NCBI RefSeq assembly: GCF_007830455.1 | Contig: NZ_VLLB01000003.1 | Location: forward strand, 496,001-560,000 | Reading direction: 5' to 3' | Origin: Pseudoduganella lurida | GTDB taxonomy: Bacteria; Pseudomonadota; Gammaproteobacteria; Burkholderiales; Burkholderiaceae_D | DNA: 64,000 nucleotides | Shown here: positions 49,367 through 58,055 of the stretch, one piece after another | Layout of the letters: every line of letters begins with the position of its first letter | How positions within the stretch are numbered: the stretch's first letter is position 1 | Program-made: the position numbers and the translations under genes | Notes under the pieces: generated by a model | Database searches by the model: none | The model's input: the letters and a program-made list of their open reading frames with translations, nothing else | Told to the model about the DNA's origin: nothing

Positions 49367-51529
49367 TTGTTCAAACAACTCGCACTGCCGGCCACCCTGC
49401 TGGCCGCGCTGTCCGGCATGACCGGTGCCGCACACGGCGACGAAGGCCAGTGGCAACCCCACCAGCTGCCGCAACTGAAGGCTGAACTGAAGCGCATCGG
49501 CATCCGCATTCCCGCCGAACAGCTGGCCGACCTGTCGAAGAAGCCCATGAGCGCCATGGTGTCGCTGGGCGGCTGCTCGGCGTCGTTCGTGTCGCCCGAT
49601 GGCCTGGTCGTGACCAACCACCACTGCGCCTACGGGGCGATCCAGCGCAATTCGAGCGCGGAGAAGAACTACATCGTCAATGGCTTCCTGGCCAGGACCC
49701 GTGCAGAGGAACTGCCCGGCGGTCCGAGCACGCTGGTGTACGTGACCGACAAGGTGGAAAACGTCACGGACCGCGTGCTGAAGGGCCTCGACAACGTGGG
49801 CGGCAAGGCGCGCCACGAACAGATCGAGAGCCGCGTGAAGGCGCTGGTGGCCGAGTGCGAGACGGACAAGTCCTACCGCTGCGCCGTGCCCGCGTTCCAT
49901 CGCGGCCTGGAGTACTACCGCATCCGCCAGATGATGATCCGCGACGTGCGCCTGGTGTATGCGCCGGCGGACATGATCGGCAACTACGGCGGCGACATCG
50001 ACAACTACGAATGGCCGCGCCACACGGGCGACTACTCCTTCCTGCGCGCCTACGTGGGCAAGGACGGCCGTCCCGCCGATCCGTCGCCGGACAACGTGCC
50101 GTACAAGTCGAAGGACTTCCTGGTGCTGTCCGCAGAAGGCCTGAAGGCGGGCGATCCGATCCTGGTGGCCGGCTACCCGGGCCGCACCAGCCGCTACAAG
50201 CTGCCGAGCGAGATCCGCTTCGCGCGCGACACGTCGTATCCGGCCGCCGTCGCCGAATTCCAGGCGGACCTGGACACGATTGCCGCAGCCACCAAGGGAA
50301 GCAAGAACGACGAAGTGCGCTACGCCTCCGTGGTGAAGTCGATCAACAACCGCATGAAGAAGACGCAGGGCCTGCTGGACGGCTTCGCGCGCAAGGACAT
50401 CGCCGCCATCAAGGACGTGCAGGATGCCGAGTTCCGCGCCTGGTATAAAACGAGCTCGACCCGGTCACAACCGAACGTGTCGGCCGCCATGCTGGCCGAG
50501 CTGGATGCCGCGATCGCCGCCGACATGGCGCTGGAGCAGCAGACCTTCGCCTGGAACGTGGCCACCAACTCGGACCTGTTCAAGTCCGCGCGCTCGCTGT
50601 ACCGGCTGGCGCTGGAGCGCAAGAAGCCCGATGCGCAGCGCGAGTCCGGCTTCCAGGACCGCGACCTGGCGATGATCAAGGCGCGGCTGACGCGCCTGGA
50701 GCAATCGTACGTGGGCGGTGTCGACCAGGCCCGCTTCACGGCCGGCCTGCAGCGCTACGCGAAGCTGCCGGCGGCCTTCCATCCGCAGGGACTCGACGCG
50801 CTGCTGCCGAAGGCGGCGGACGTGCCGGCCCTGTACCAGCGCAGCAGGCTGGGCGACACGGCCACGCGCCTGGCGCTGCTGGACGCCGATGCGGCCACGC
50901 TGGAACGGTCGGACGATCCGTTCATCCGCCTGGCCGTGCAACTGAACGATTTTGCGCTGGCGCTGGAAGAGCGCTCGAAGGAATCGGAAGGCAACCTGGA
51001 AAAGGTGATCCCGCAGTACATGAGCGCCGTCATCGCATGGAAGAAGTCGCAGGGCAAGCCGGTCTACCCGGACGCCAACTCCACGCTGCGCGTCACGTTC
51101 GGCACGGTGGACGCCTACTCGCCGAAGGACGGCATCTCGAAAGGCCCGTTCACGACCGTGGAAGGCATCGTCGAGAAACACACCGGCAAGGACCCGTTCG
51201 ATGCGCCGGCGAAGCTGCTGGAGGCGATCAAGGCCAAGCGCTACGGCCAGTTCAAGGATCCCGTGCTGGGCACGGTGCCGGTGGACTTCCTGTCCAGCGC
51301 CGACACCACCGGCGGCAACTCCGGCTCGGCCATCGTCAACAGCCGCGGCGACCTGGTGGGCCTGAACTTCGATTCGACCTATGAATCGATCACCAAGGAC
51401 TGGTACTTCGACACGGCCATCACGCGCGCCATCCACCTGGACATCCGCTACATGCTGTGGGTGATGAAGGAAGTCGACCATGCCGACAACCTGCTGCAGG
51501 AAATGACGATCCGCTACCCGAAGAAGTAA
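49367..51529 (+). CDS. S46 family serine dipeptidyl-peptidase
   Basis: This 720-residue secreted or periplasmic exopeptidase of the DPP7/DPP11 family removes dipeptides from peptide N-termini. It has a signal peptide (LALPATLLAALSGMTGAAHG) after a TTG start, which has a GAGGA site nine bases before it. The triad is visible as H86 in TNHHCAYG, D222 in PRHTGDYSF and S652 in TGGNSGSA. The residue after GLNFD is serine (S670), where, as I recall, the Asp/Glu-specific DPP11 enzymes have arginine, suggesting a different side-chain preference. Length agrees with the family. Confidence 0.92.
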   Translation: MFKQLALPATLLAALSGMTGAAHGDEGQWQPHQLPQLKAELKRIGIRIPAEQLADLSKKPMSAMVSLGGCSASFVSPDGLVVTNHHCAYGAIQRNSSAEKNYIVNGFLARTRAEELPGGPSTLVYVTDKVENVTDRVLKGLDNVGGKARHEQIESRVKALVAECETDKSYRCAVPAFHRGLEYYRIRQMMIRDVRLVYAPADMIGNYGGDIDNYEWPRHTGDYSFLRAYVGKDGRPADPSPDNVPYKSKDFLVLSAEGLKAGDPILVAGYPGRTSRYKLPSEIRFARDTSYPAAVAEFQADLDTIAAATKGSKNDEVRYASVVKSINNRMKKTQGLLDGFARKDIAAIKDVQDAEFRAWYKTSSTRSQPNVSAAMLAELDAAIAADMALEQQTFAWNVATNSDLFKSARSLYRLALERKKPDAQRESGFQDRDLAMIKARLTRLEQSYVGGVDQARFTAGLQRYAKLPAAFHPQGLDALLPKAADVPALYQRSRLGDTATRLALLDADAATLERSDDPFIRLAVQLNDFALALEERSKESEGNLEKVIPQYMSAVIAWKKSQGKPVYPDANSTLRVTFGTVDAYSPKDGISKGPFTTVEGIVEKHTGKDPFDAPAKLLEAIKAKRYGQFKDPVLGTVPVDFLSSADTTGGNSGSAIVNSRGDLVGLNFDSTYESITKDWYFDTAITRAIHLDIRYMLWVMKEVDHADNLLQEMTIRYPKK

Positions 51530-51563
51530 TCCGCTACGGTCGAGGCCGTGTCACATGGGGTCA

Positions 51564-51725
51564 GGCACCGTGACACGGGCTCTGCAGTGAATTCCTGTCC
51601 TGGTGCCTGGCACCGTGACTCGGGCTCTGCAGTGAATTCCTGTCCTGGTGCCTGGCACCGTGACACAGGCTCAGCAGTGAATTCTGTCCTGGTGCCTGGC
51701 ACCGTGACTCGGGCGCTGCAGTGAA
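51564..51725. repeat. 45-bp tandem repeat, about three and a half copies
   Basis: GGCACCGTGAC recurs at 51564, 51609, 51654 and 51698, giving units of 45, 45 and 44 bases that contain CTGCAGTGAATTC and TGTCCTGGTGCC. Each unit can fold on GGTGCC-T-GGCACC. The first copy is preceded by the GTGTCACATGGGGTCAGG core of the dispersed repeat. The gap 51530-51759 has no gene. Confidence 0.9.
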
Positions 51726-51729
51726 TCCG

Positions 51730-51761
51730 AAGCCGCCGTCCGCGAGGAGGGCGGCTTTTTT
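51730..51761 (+). terminator. Rho-independent terminator
   Basis: AAGCCGCC (51730-51737) and GGCGGCTT (51750-51757) form a stem followed by TTTTTT. It ends the plus-strand transcript of the S46 gene. The T-run also contains the TAA stop (complement of 51760-51762) of the minus-strand DUF1810 gene, an economical shared site. Confidence 0.85.
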
Positions 51762-52179
51762 ACTGGTGCAGCAGGTCGAGCGTGGCCTGGTCGGGCAGGC
51801 CGTCGTAGAAGCTGTCCAGCGCGGCGGAGAAGAGGGTGCCGTCAGCGGCGGCCGCCGCGAACAGCGTCATCGACGAGCGGAACTTCAGCGCATCGACGTG
51901 ACCGAGGATCACGCTGGCCGGCGTGCCGGCATGCTCGTTGACGAGCGCCGTGCATTCGCGCAGCCGGCTCCCCAGCAGCGGGTGGGCCAGGTAGGCGCGC
52001 GCTTCGCCCAGCGACGCCACGCCGTAGAAGCGGCTGGCCTCCGAGCGGCCCAGGGCAGCGAGCTGCGGGAAGATGAACCACATCCAGTGGCTGGCCTTGT
52101 GGCCGGCGCGCAGTTCGCGCAGGACATTGCCGTAGACGCCCTGCTGGGCGGTGATGAAGCGGTCGAGATCGAATTGCAT
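51760..52179 (-). CDS. DUF1810 family protein
   Basis: This 139-residue single-domain protein of the DUF1810 family has the conserved KASHWMWFIFPQL near residue 30 and YGVASLGEARAYLAHPLLG. The family is widespread but functionally uncharacterised. The ATG at 52179 is preceded by GGAGCC; the open frame above it has no similarity. Its stop codon sits in the T-run of the facing terminator. Confidence 0.88.
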   Translation of the reverse strand: MQFDLDRFITAQQGVYGNVLRELRAGHKASHWMWFIFPQLAALGRSEASRFYGVASLGEARAYLAHPLLGSRLRECTALVNEHAGTPASVILGHVDALKFRSSMTLFAAAAADGTLFSAALDSFYDGLPDQATLDLLHQ

Positions 52180-52257
52180 GGCGGCTCCGTTTGCTCGGAT
52201 AGTCGTGCATGCAGTGTATACGGCGCTGGTTCGCACCACCGCGCCTCGGTCGGCGCG

Positions 52258-54225
52258 CTAGCTGCCCGCCGGTTTTCCCATATGTTTTGCCAGGAAGGCT
52301 TCCAGCCGACGGTAGACCTCGGCCTGGTTTTCCGTATCGTAGAAGCCATGCCATTCGTAATCGACGTAGTACCACTCGGGCGGACGGCCGGCCTTTGTCA
52401 GCGCATCGCGCATGCGAAACGCGTGTTCTTTCGGCGCGATCCGGTCCTTGCCACCATGGATCAGCAGCACGGGCGTGCGGATCGCATCGGCATGCAGCGC
52501 GGGCGAGATGCGGTCCAGCTCCGCCACATCGTCGCCGACCTGGCGGCGCACCGCAGCGGCGACGCCCTTGCTGCGTTTCACATCGGGCTCGTCCTTGAAG
52601 AGCTTCAGGTCATACACGCCGGCATATCCCGCCACGCACTTGACCAGAGCCGGTTCGCGCTCAGCCAGCGTCAGTGCGGCATAGCCGCCGAAGCTGGCAC
52701 CGAACACGCACACCCTGTCGGCATCGACATTGGATTGGTCGATAGCCCAGCGCACGCCATCGACCAGGTCGTCGATGATCCTGTCATGCCACTGGCGGTA
52801 GCCGGCCTGCCGGAACGCTTCGCCCCGGTTGCCGGATCCCCGGAAATTCACCTGCAGCACAGCATAGCCGCGGCTGGCCAGAAACTGTGCATCAGCGTCG
52901 AAGTACCAGTTGTCGGCGATGCCGATCGGACCGCCATGCGGCACCAGCACAAGTGGCAGTTTGCCGGCTGGCGGCTTGCGCGGCAGCGTCAGGAACCCGC
53001 GCAACTGCAGGCCGTCGCGGGCGGTGAACGAAATGGGGCGGCGCGGTGCCATGTCGTCCGGCTCGATCGCGTCCATCGCGGCGAACAGCAGGTCGGCATT
53101 GCCGGTCTTGCGGTCGAACAGGTAGAACGCGCCGGGATCGCGGTCGCTGCGCACGCTGAACAGGATCTTGCCGCCGTCGCGCGTCACGTCGACGAAGCGC
53201 ACCGTACTGCCCGGGAATTGCGCGGCAAGCTGCCGATGCAGAACGACGTCGGGATGGCTGTCCGGTTCCAGATAGCGTATCTGCGGCACGCCGACCGACG
53301 TGAATGCCACGATGGGCAGGTATGGACTCGTGCCGTACATGGGGGCGTCCAGCGCGCCATCCGGATCGCGGGCGACGACGCGGCGTGCGCCGCTGGCTAG
53401 GTTCTCGCGGATCAGTCCTGCCGGTTCACCGTCGACGGCGTGCCACGCCATGAATTCGGTGTCATCGGCGGAAAAGGCGAAGGGAGAAAGCCAGGTGCCG
53501 GTCTTCTCGCGCGGCACGCGCTGCCATGCGCTGCCATCGCCGTTGCGCCGCAGCAGTGCGAACTCTGCGTCGTCGTCACTACCTTTGGCAAACCTGGGTG
53601 TTCCGTCGTTCTGCAGCACGAACCGGGCGCCGGACAGCGGCACGCGGGCGACGGAACGCCGGTTGCCCTTGATGGCATCCACGTCCAGCAGTTCGCTGAA
53701 ATCGGTCTGCCACAGATTGGACGACAGGAACACGCGGTTGTTCAATGCCGCTGGAATGTCCGCGATGTAGCCGCTGCCGTAATCGTCCTGGAAGCCACTA
53801 GTGCGGCCCGAGTTGGCGAAACGGTCCATGCCGTACAGGTATTCCTGCCGTTTCCCGTCATAGTCCAGCGCCAGCACCTCGCCATACGATGCCGGGATCT
53901 CCCGCGAGCCTTCTTCGCGCCCCTTTCGTACGACGACGCGTGTATTGCTGACCCAGTAATAGTCGAGCGGCACCTCGAATGCGGGCAGGCGCACCACGCT
54001 TTCGATCTTCAGGTTGGGAATGCTGTAGAACGTCAGCGTGGGCACTTCCCTCTTGCCGATCGGCATGCGGACGGTCACGGCAAGGTGCTTCCCGTCCGGG
54101 GAGAGGCGCGGCCACGAAAACTGTTCCTGCTTGACGAACGAAAGGAGCGGGACAGGGGCGCCGGGGGGCTGCGCCAGGGCGGTGCCGGCAAACAGGGTGG
54201 GCAGGAGGAAGAGAAGTCGTTTCAT
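52258..54225 (-). CDS. Exported S9 family prolyl oligopeptidase-like peptidase
   Basis: This 655-residue protein has a signal peptide (MKRLLFLLPTLFAGTALAQ). A beta-propeller-like domain extends to about residue 400, and a C-terminal alpha/beta-hydrolase domain follows. The triad is visible as S511 in GASFGGYA, D594 in HGGKDRIAP and H626 in EWHGFYD, and the oxyanion region is VPHGGP. It is probably periplasmic, acting on short peptides. An ATG seven codons upstream (54246) is less likely because it would precede the signal peptide. Confidence 0.92.
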   Translation of the reverse strand: MKRLLFLLPTLFAGTALAQPPGAPVPLLSFVKQEQFSWPRLSPDGKHLAVTVRMPIGKREVPTLTFYSIPNLKIESVVRLPAFEVPLDYYWVSNTRVVVRKGREEGSREIPASYGEVLALDYDGKRQEYLYGMDRFANSGRTSGFQDDYGSGYIADIPAALNNRVFLSSNLWQTDFSELLDVDAIKGNRRSVARVPLSGARFVLQNDGTPRFAKGSDDDAEFALLRRNGDGSAWQRVPREKTGTWLSPFAFSADDTEFMAWHAVDGEPAGLIRENLASGARRVVARDPDGALDAPMYGTSPYLPIVAFTSVGVPQIRYLEPDSHPDVVLHRQLAAQFPGSTVRFVDVTRDGGKILFSVRSDRDPGAFYLFDRKTGNADLLFAAMDAIEPDDMAPRRPISFTARDGLQLRGFLTLPRKPPAGKLPLVLVPHGGPIGIADNWYFDADAQFLASRGYAVLQVNFRGSGNRGEAFRQAGYRQWHDRIIDDLVDGVRWAIDQSNVDADRVCVFGASFGGYAALTLAEREPALVKCVAGYAGVYDLKLFKDEPDVKRSKGVAAAVRRQVGDDVAELDRISPALHADAIRTPVLLIHGGKDRIAPKEHAFRMRDALTKAGRPPEWYYVDYEWHGFYDTENQAEVYRRLEAFLAKHMGKPAGS

Positions 54226-54386
54226 GGTGTCGTCAGTTTTGACCATTATTCCTTATTTAAATGATATTAACAATATGCAATAATTGGTGAGAATTGGCAG
54301 CAAGCGGAGGCCGCCGCTTCGACTGGCCAGCTGGTCTGTCCCGGCCCGCCATGGCATAATCCCCGGCTCTTCCGTCGGCTGTCCCC

Positions 54387-55010
54387 ATGAACGAAACCCT
54401 CTCCCTGTTCGGCCTGTCCACCACGCCGCTCGAACTGCTGTCCTCGCTGCTGTCGGTGATTACCGTGTGGCTGAACATCCGCCAGAACCACTGGGGCTGG
54501 CTGTTCGCGATCCTGTCGTCCGCCCTGTTCGGCGCGCTGTTCTACCAGTCGAAGCTGTATGGCGACATGGGGCTGCAGGTGGTGTTCATCGTCGTCTCCT
54601 TCTGGGGCTGGTACCAGTGGCTCAGTGGCGACGACACGCACGACCGGCTGCCCGTCACGGAGCTGTCCTGGGCCGGCCGCGGCGTGGCGGCGCTGGGCTG
54701 GATCGCCGGCTTCATCGCGCTGGCCTGGTTCCTGATGATGTTCACCGATACCGACGTGCCGTTCACGGACGGCTTGCTGACGGCCGGCAGCCTGGTGGGC
54801 CAGCTGCTGCTGTCCCGCAAGAAGATCGAGAACTGGCATGTGTGGATCATCGTCGACGTGCTGTACGTGGCGCTGTACGTGCACAAGGGCCTGATCCTGA
54901 CGGCGGTGCTGTACGGGATGTTCGTGGTGATGGCCGGGTTCGGCCTGGCCGCATGGCGCCGTTCGATGGACGGCCTGCACGAAGCCGATACCGCGATGGT
55001 GCTCAAGTGA
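54387..55010 (+). CDS. pnuC: PnuC-family vitamin transporter
   Basis: This 207-residue inner-membrane protein has seven predicted helices and belongs to the PnuC family, facilitators of nicotinamide riboside, thiamine (PnuT) or riboflavin (PnuX). WLNIRQNHWGWLF and the late helix IENWHVWIIVDVLYVALY are visible. From memory, E. coli PnuC has Asn where this protein has Asp in that late segment (WIIVD), which may mean a different substrate. It is coupled by GTGA to a NadR-like kinase and faces a TPP-riboswitch-controlled receptor, so thiamine is a serious alternative to nicotinamide riboside. Confidence 0.88.
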   Translation: MNETLSLFGLSTTPLELLSSLLSVITVWLNIRQNHWGWLFAILSSALFGALFYQSKLYGDMGLQVVFIVVSFWGWYQWLSGDDTHDRLPVTELSWAGRGVAALGWIAGFIALAWFLMMFTDTDVPFTDGLLTAGSLVGQLLLSRKKIENWHVWIIVDVLYVALYVHKGLILTAVLYGMFVVMAGFGLAAWRRSMDGLHEADTAMVLK

Positions 55011-55534
55011 GCCACCCGGCGCGCGGCCCGCTGCGCATCGCGATCGTGGGCAGCGCCTCCTCCGGCAAGACGACATTGGCGCAGGCGCTGGCGGAACGCT
55101 ATGGGGATGTGTGGGTGCCGGAATACCTGCGCGAATTCGTCGACCTGCGCGGCCGCGTACCGGTGGAAGGGGACCAGTTGCACATCGCGGAAACGCAGGC
55201 CGCGCGCGAGGACCTGGCGGCGGCGCGTGCCAGCCGCTTCCTGTTCTGCGATACCACGCCCCTGATGACGGCCGTGTACAGCCGCCACTATTTCGGGCGC
55301 ATCGCGCCGGGCCTCGCGCAGCTGGTGGCCGCGCGCCGCTACGACATGACGCTGGTCTGCGCGCCAGATGTGCCGTGGCAGCCGGACGGCCTGCAGCGCG
55401 AGCCGGAAGACCAGAGCGCCGCCGTCAACGCGCTGCTGTCGGCCGAACTGGCGGCGCGCGCGATCCCGCACGTGCGCATCCACGGCCCGCTCGCGCAGCG
55501 GCTGCAGCAGGTCGAGGACGTGCTGGGCCGCTGA
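55007..55534 (+). CDS. NadR-like P-loop kinase
   Basis: This 175-residue nucleotide kinase-like ATPase has Walker A GSASSGKTT (residues 15-23), then VPEYLREFVDLRG and FCDTTPLMTAVY, as in the ribosylnicotinamide kinase domain of NadR. It would phosphorylate the vitamin carried in by the PnuC-type protein, trapping it in the cell. The start is GTG overlapping the transporter stop by four bases. NadR's adenylyltransferase and regulatory domains are absent. Confidence 0.83.
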   Translation: MSHPARGPLRIAIVGSASSGKTTLAQALAERYGDVWVPEYLREFVDLRGRVPVEGDQLHIAETQAAREDLAAARASRFLFCDTTPLMTAVYSRHYFGRIAPGLAQLVAARRYDMTLVCAPDVPWQPDGLQREPEDQSAAVNALLSAELAARAIPHVRIHGPLAQRLQQVEDVLGR

Positions 55535-55540
55535 GTACGG

Positions 55541-55630
55541 CCGAGTCCGTGTCCATGGGGTCAGGCACCGTGACACGAGCTGGACATTCGTGTCCTGGTG
55601 CCTGGCACCAGGACACGGGCTGGACAGGTG
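55541..55630. repeat. Dispersed repeat copy with a 25-base palindrome, between convergent genes
   Basis: CCGAGTCCGTGTCC and GGGGTCAGGCACCGTGACAC (55541-55578) match the dispersed repeat core. TGTCCTGGTGCC-T-GGCACCAGGACA (55591-55615) is a perfect palindrome with a one-base loop. The element could terminate both the kinase and receptor transcripts, although no T-run follows. Confidence 0.85.
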
Positions 55631-55633
55631 CCG

Positions 55634-57718
55634 TCAGAAGTCCAGCTGCGCCGACAGCCGGAACGTGCGCTCGGCGCCGGGGAACAGGTAGCCGCCCAGG
55701 TCCGGCGTGACGTCGCGCCAGTAGAACTTGTCGAGCACATTGCGCACCTGGGCGCGCACGACCAGCGGCATGCCGTTGACGCGCGCGGTGTACGCGCCGC
55801 CGAAGTTCAGCAGGTGGTACTTCGGCACGAACACGGTGTTCTCCTCGTCGAACGCCTTTTTCGAGGCGAACTGCCAGTCGCCGTTTACCTTCCATGCCGG
55901 CGACAGCACGTACTCGGCAAACACGGTCGAGCGCAGCGCCGGCACATTGGTCACGCGCTTGCCGTCGTAGATGCTCTGGCCAGTGCCGCTCTGCTCGGTG
56001 TGCAGCGCGGCCAGCGAGGCGCCCACCGTCAGGTCGCGCGTGGCCTTGCCCTGGGCAGCGAACTCGACGCCCCGGTGGCGTGCCTCGCCGTTGCGCACGT
56101 AGGTGTTGGCAGCGTCGATGTATTCCAGGCCCTTGTCGATCTGGAACAGCGCGGCGCTCAGGCTGATGCCGTTCACGACGGCCTTGGCGCCCACTTCCAC
56201 CTGCTTCGATTTACCGGGCGCCAGCGCACGGTTCTCGTTGGTGGTTTCGATCGGCGCGATGCCGCCATGTTCCAGTCCCTGCGCGTACGAGGCATACACG
56301 GCCACGTCGCTGTTCGGGCTGAACACCAGCGCCACGTTCGGCAGCCAGAAGCCCGCGTTCGTCGGCGCCACATCCAGTTCGCTCCGTTTGACTTTCGCGT
56401 AGCGCGCGCCGGCGTGCAGCTTCACGGTGTCCGTCAGGCCCACGATGTCCTGCACGAAGGCGCCGCGCTCGTTGTCCTTGCGGCGCTCGAACGAGGGCTG
56501 GTCGGGCAGCGGCGAGGGCGCCACGGCCACGGGACGGTAGATGTTCGACACGCCCACATACTCGTACACATAGTCAGGCCAGCTTTCCTTGTTGCCGAAG
56601 TAGTCGATGCCGGCGGCCAGCTCGTGCGTCAGCGTGCCCGTCGCGAAGCGGCCCGTGACGACGGCGCGCGCGGCCAGCGGCTTCTTCTTCTCGCCCAGGC
56701 TGCGGTAGTCGTACACGTCGTAGTCGCCATTGCCGCAGAAGCCGGGGTACAGTTCCTGCGCCGAGCAGCCATACGGGAAGGCGGTGTAGTCATCGCGCCT
56801 GAATTCGTGGCGGTTGGCGCTCACGACTGCCTGCCAGTCGGCGTTGAAGCGGTACTGGAAGCGCGCGCCGAGATTGCTGCTGGTGGTCTCGACCGGCTTG
56901 CTCCAAGGCTGGTCGTTGAGCATCGTGTCGGCCGCCACATTGGGCAGCGTCACGCCATTGATCAACTGGTAGCCGGGCGCGGTGACCTGGGATTTCTTCT
57001 GGTAGTCGGCATCGACCTGCAGCAGCGCCTGCGGCGAGATCTGCCAGTCGAACGCGGCGGAGACGAAGTTGCGATGGCCGTCCGCGCCGTCGATATAGGA
57101 ACGCAGGCGCTCGCCGGCGACATTGATGCGGTAGCCGAAGCGGCGGTCCTCGAAGCGGCCGCCCAGGTCCACGGCGCCGTACACCGTGCCGCGCTCGCGC
57201 ACTTCCAGCAGCACCGAACGCAGCGTTTCGTTCGTTGGACGCTTCACCGTGTAGTCGACGATGCCGCCCGGCGCGGCCACGCCGGCCGTCAGTCCCGCCA
57301 GGCCCTTCAGTACCTGGATGGCTTCCTTGTTTTCCAGCGGGATCTGCGTGTCGCCCGAGATGGCCAGGCCGTCCTTGCGGTAGCTGCGCGCATTATCGAG
57401 CTTGAAGCCGCGGATCGAGAACTGCTCGGCATAGCCAACGGCATTGTAGGCGTCGCTGATGCTGGCGTCGTAGCGCGCGGCATCGGTGGTGGAGCGGATG
57501 TCCAGGTCCTGCATCTGCTCGCGCGTGATGACGCTGACGGAGGCCGGGGTCTGCAGCAGCGGCGCTTCCGAGAAGCCGGCCACGGAAGCGGATGGGGCGC
57601 TGCCACGCACGGCGGTGACGACGACTTCCGGCATCTGCGCCTGCGTTTGTCCATGCGCGGGGAATGCCTGCGCAATGGCCAGCGCGGCAGCGGAAACGAC
57701 GAGGGTGTTCTTGTACAT
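55634..57718 (-). CDS. TonB-dependent outer-membrane receptor under a TPP riboswitch
   Basis: This 694-residue receptor has a signal peptide (about residues 1-24) and a TonB-box-like PEVVVTAVRG, then a plug domain (SVSVITREQMQDLDIRSTTD, FSIRGF). A 22-strand barrel follows, ending in aromatic FRLSAQLDF. By similarity it would be called a siderophore receptor of the FhuA-like type. However, a TPP riboswitch in its leader argues for uptake of thiamine or a thiamine precursor. It converges on the pnuC-kinase pair, separated by a repeat hairpin. Its immediate upstream region contains a 13-bp duplication (57720-57745). Confidence 0.92.
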   Translation of the reverse strand: MYKNTLVVSAAALAIAQAFPAHGQTQAQMPEVVVTAVRGSAPSASVAGFSEAPLLQTPASVSVITREQMQDLDIRSTTDAARYDASISDAYNAVGYAEQFSIRGFKLDNARSYRKDGLAISGDTQIPLENKEAIQVLKGLAGLTAGVAAPGGIVDYTVKRPTNETLRSVLLEVRERGTVYGAVDLGGRFEDRRFGYRINVAGERLRSYIDGADGHRNFVSAAFDWQISPQALLQVDADYQKKSQVTAPGYQLINGVTLPNVAADTMLNDQPWSKPVETTSSNLGARFQYRFNADWQAVVSANRHEFRRDDYTAFPYGCSAQELYPGFCGNGDYDVYDYRSLGEKKKPLAARAVVTGRFATGTLTHELAAGIDYFGNKESWPDYVYEYVGVSNIYRPVAVAPSPLPDQPSFERRKDNERGAFVQDIVGLTDTVKLHAGARYAKVKRSELDVAPTNAGFWLPNVALVFSPNSDVAVYASYAQGLEHGGIAPIETTNENRALAPGKSKQVEVGAKAVVNGISLSAALFQIDKGLEYIDAANTYVRNGEARHRGVEFAAQGKATRDLTVGASLAALHTEQSGTGQSIYDGKRVTNVPALRSTVFAEYVLSPAWKVNGDWQFASKKAFDEENTVFVPKYHLLNFGGAYTARVNGMPLVVRAQVRNVLDKFYWRDVTPDLGGYLFPGAERTFRLSAQLDF

Positions 57719-57719
57719 T

Positions 57720-57745
57720 GTTGTGCTCTTCGGTTGTGCTCTTCG
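57720..57745. repeat. 13-bp tandem duplication next to a start codon
   Basis: On the minus strand CGAAGAGCACAAC occurs twice in a row, ending one base before the receptor ATG. The GAAGAG could serve as a weak ribosome site, so the leader may contain two potential sites. Confidence 0.85.
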
Positions 57746-57814
57746 ATTTGCTCATGGACGGAGCAGCGAGGCAGCACAGCAGGCACGTGGGAGGGGTACG
57801 GCGGTGTCTTTGCG

Positions 57815-57906
57815 CTTTCCTTCGCTGGCATTATCCAGATCAGGTACGGAGGGTATCTCTCACCCGCGACGGCTTTGCAGCACGTGGCAGGACCCCTAGC
57901 GAAGCC
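57815..57906 (-). promoter_or_regulatory. TPP riboswitch (THI element)
   Basis: On the minus strand the conserved core is plain: GGGTGAGAGATACCC followed by ACCTGATCTGGATAATGCC. The P1 helix closes by CTTCGCT (57898-57904) with AGCGAAG (57820-57826). Thiamine pyrophosphate binding would switch off the downstream TonB-dependent receptor, most likely at the translation step since no clear terminator follows. The 337-base gap 57719-58055 otherwise holds only leader and promoter sequence. Confidence 0.93.
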
Positions 57907-58055
57907 GCAGCTTATCACATTTGCTTGCAAAGCCGTGCGCCACCGGCAGGGGCATTGCCGTTAGACTCGTGACTCTTGAGGAAACGCGCTCCAGCGACGA
58001 CAATGACGCCTGACGCAGTTGACACTGCAATCGGCACAGCAGGAAGGAGGGTCAT

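Noticed and set aside
51564..51725. Possible CRISPR or attachment site
   Set aside because: Units follow head to tail with no unique spacers; no integrase or cas gene is present.
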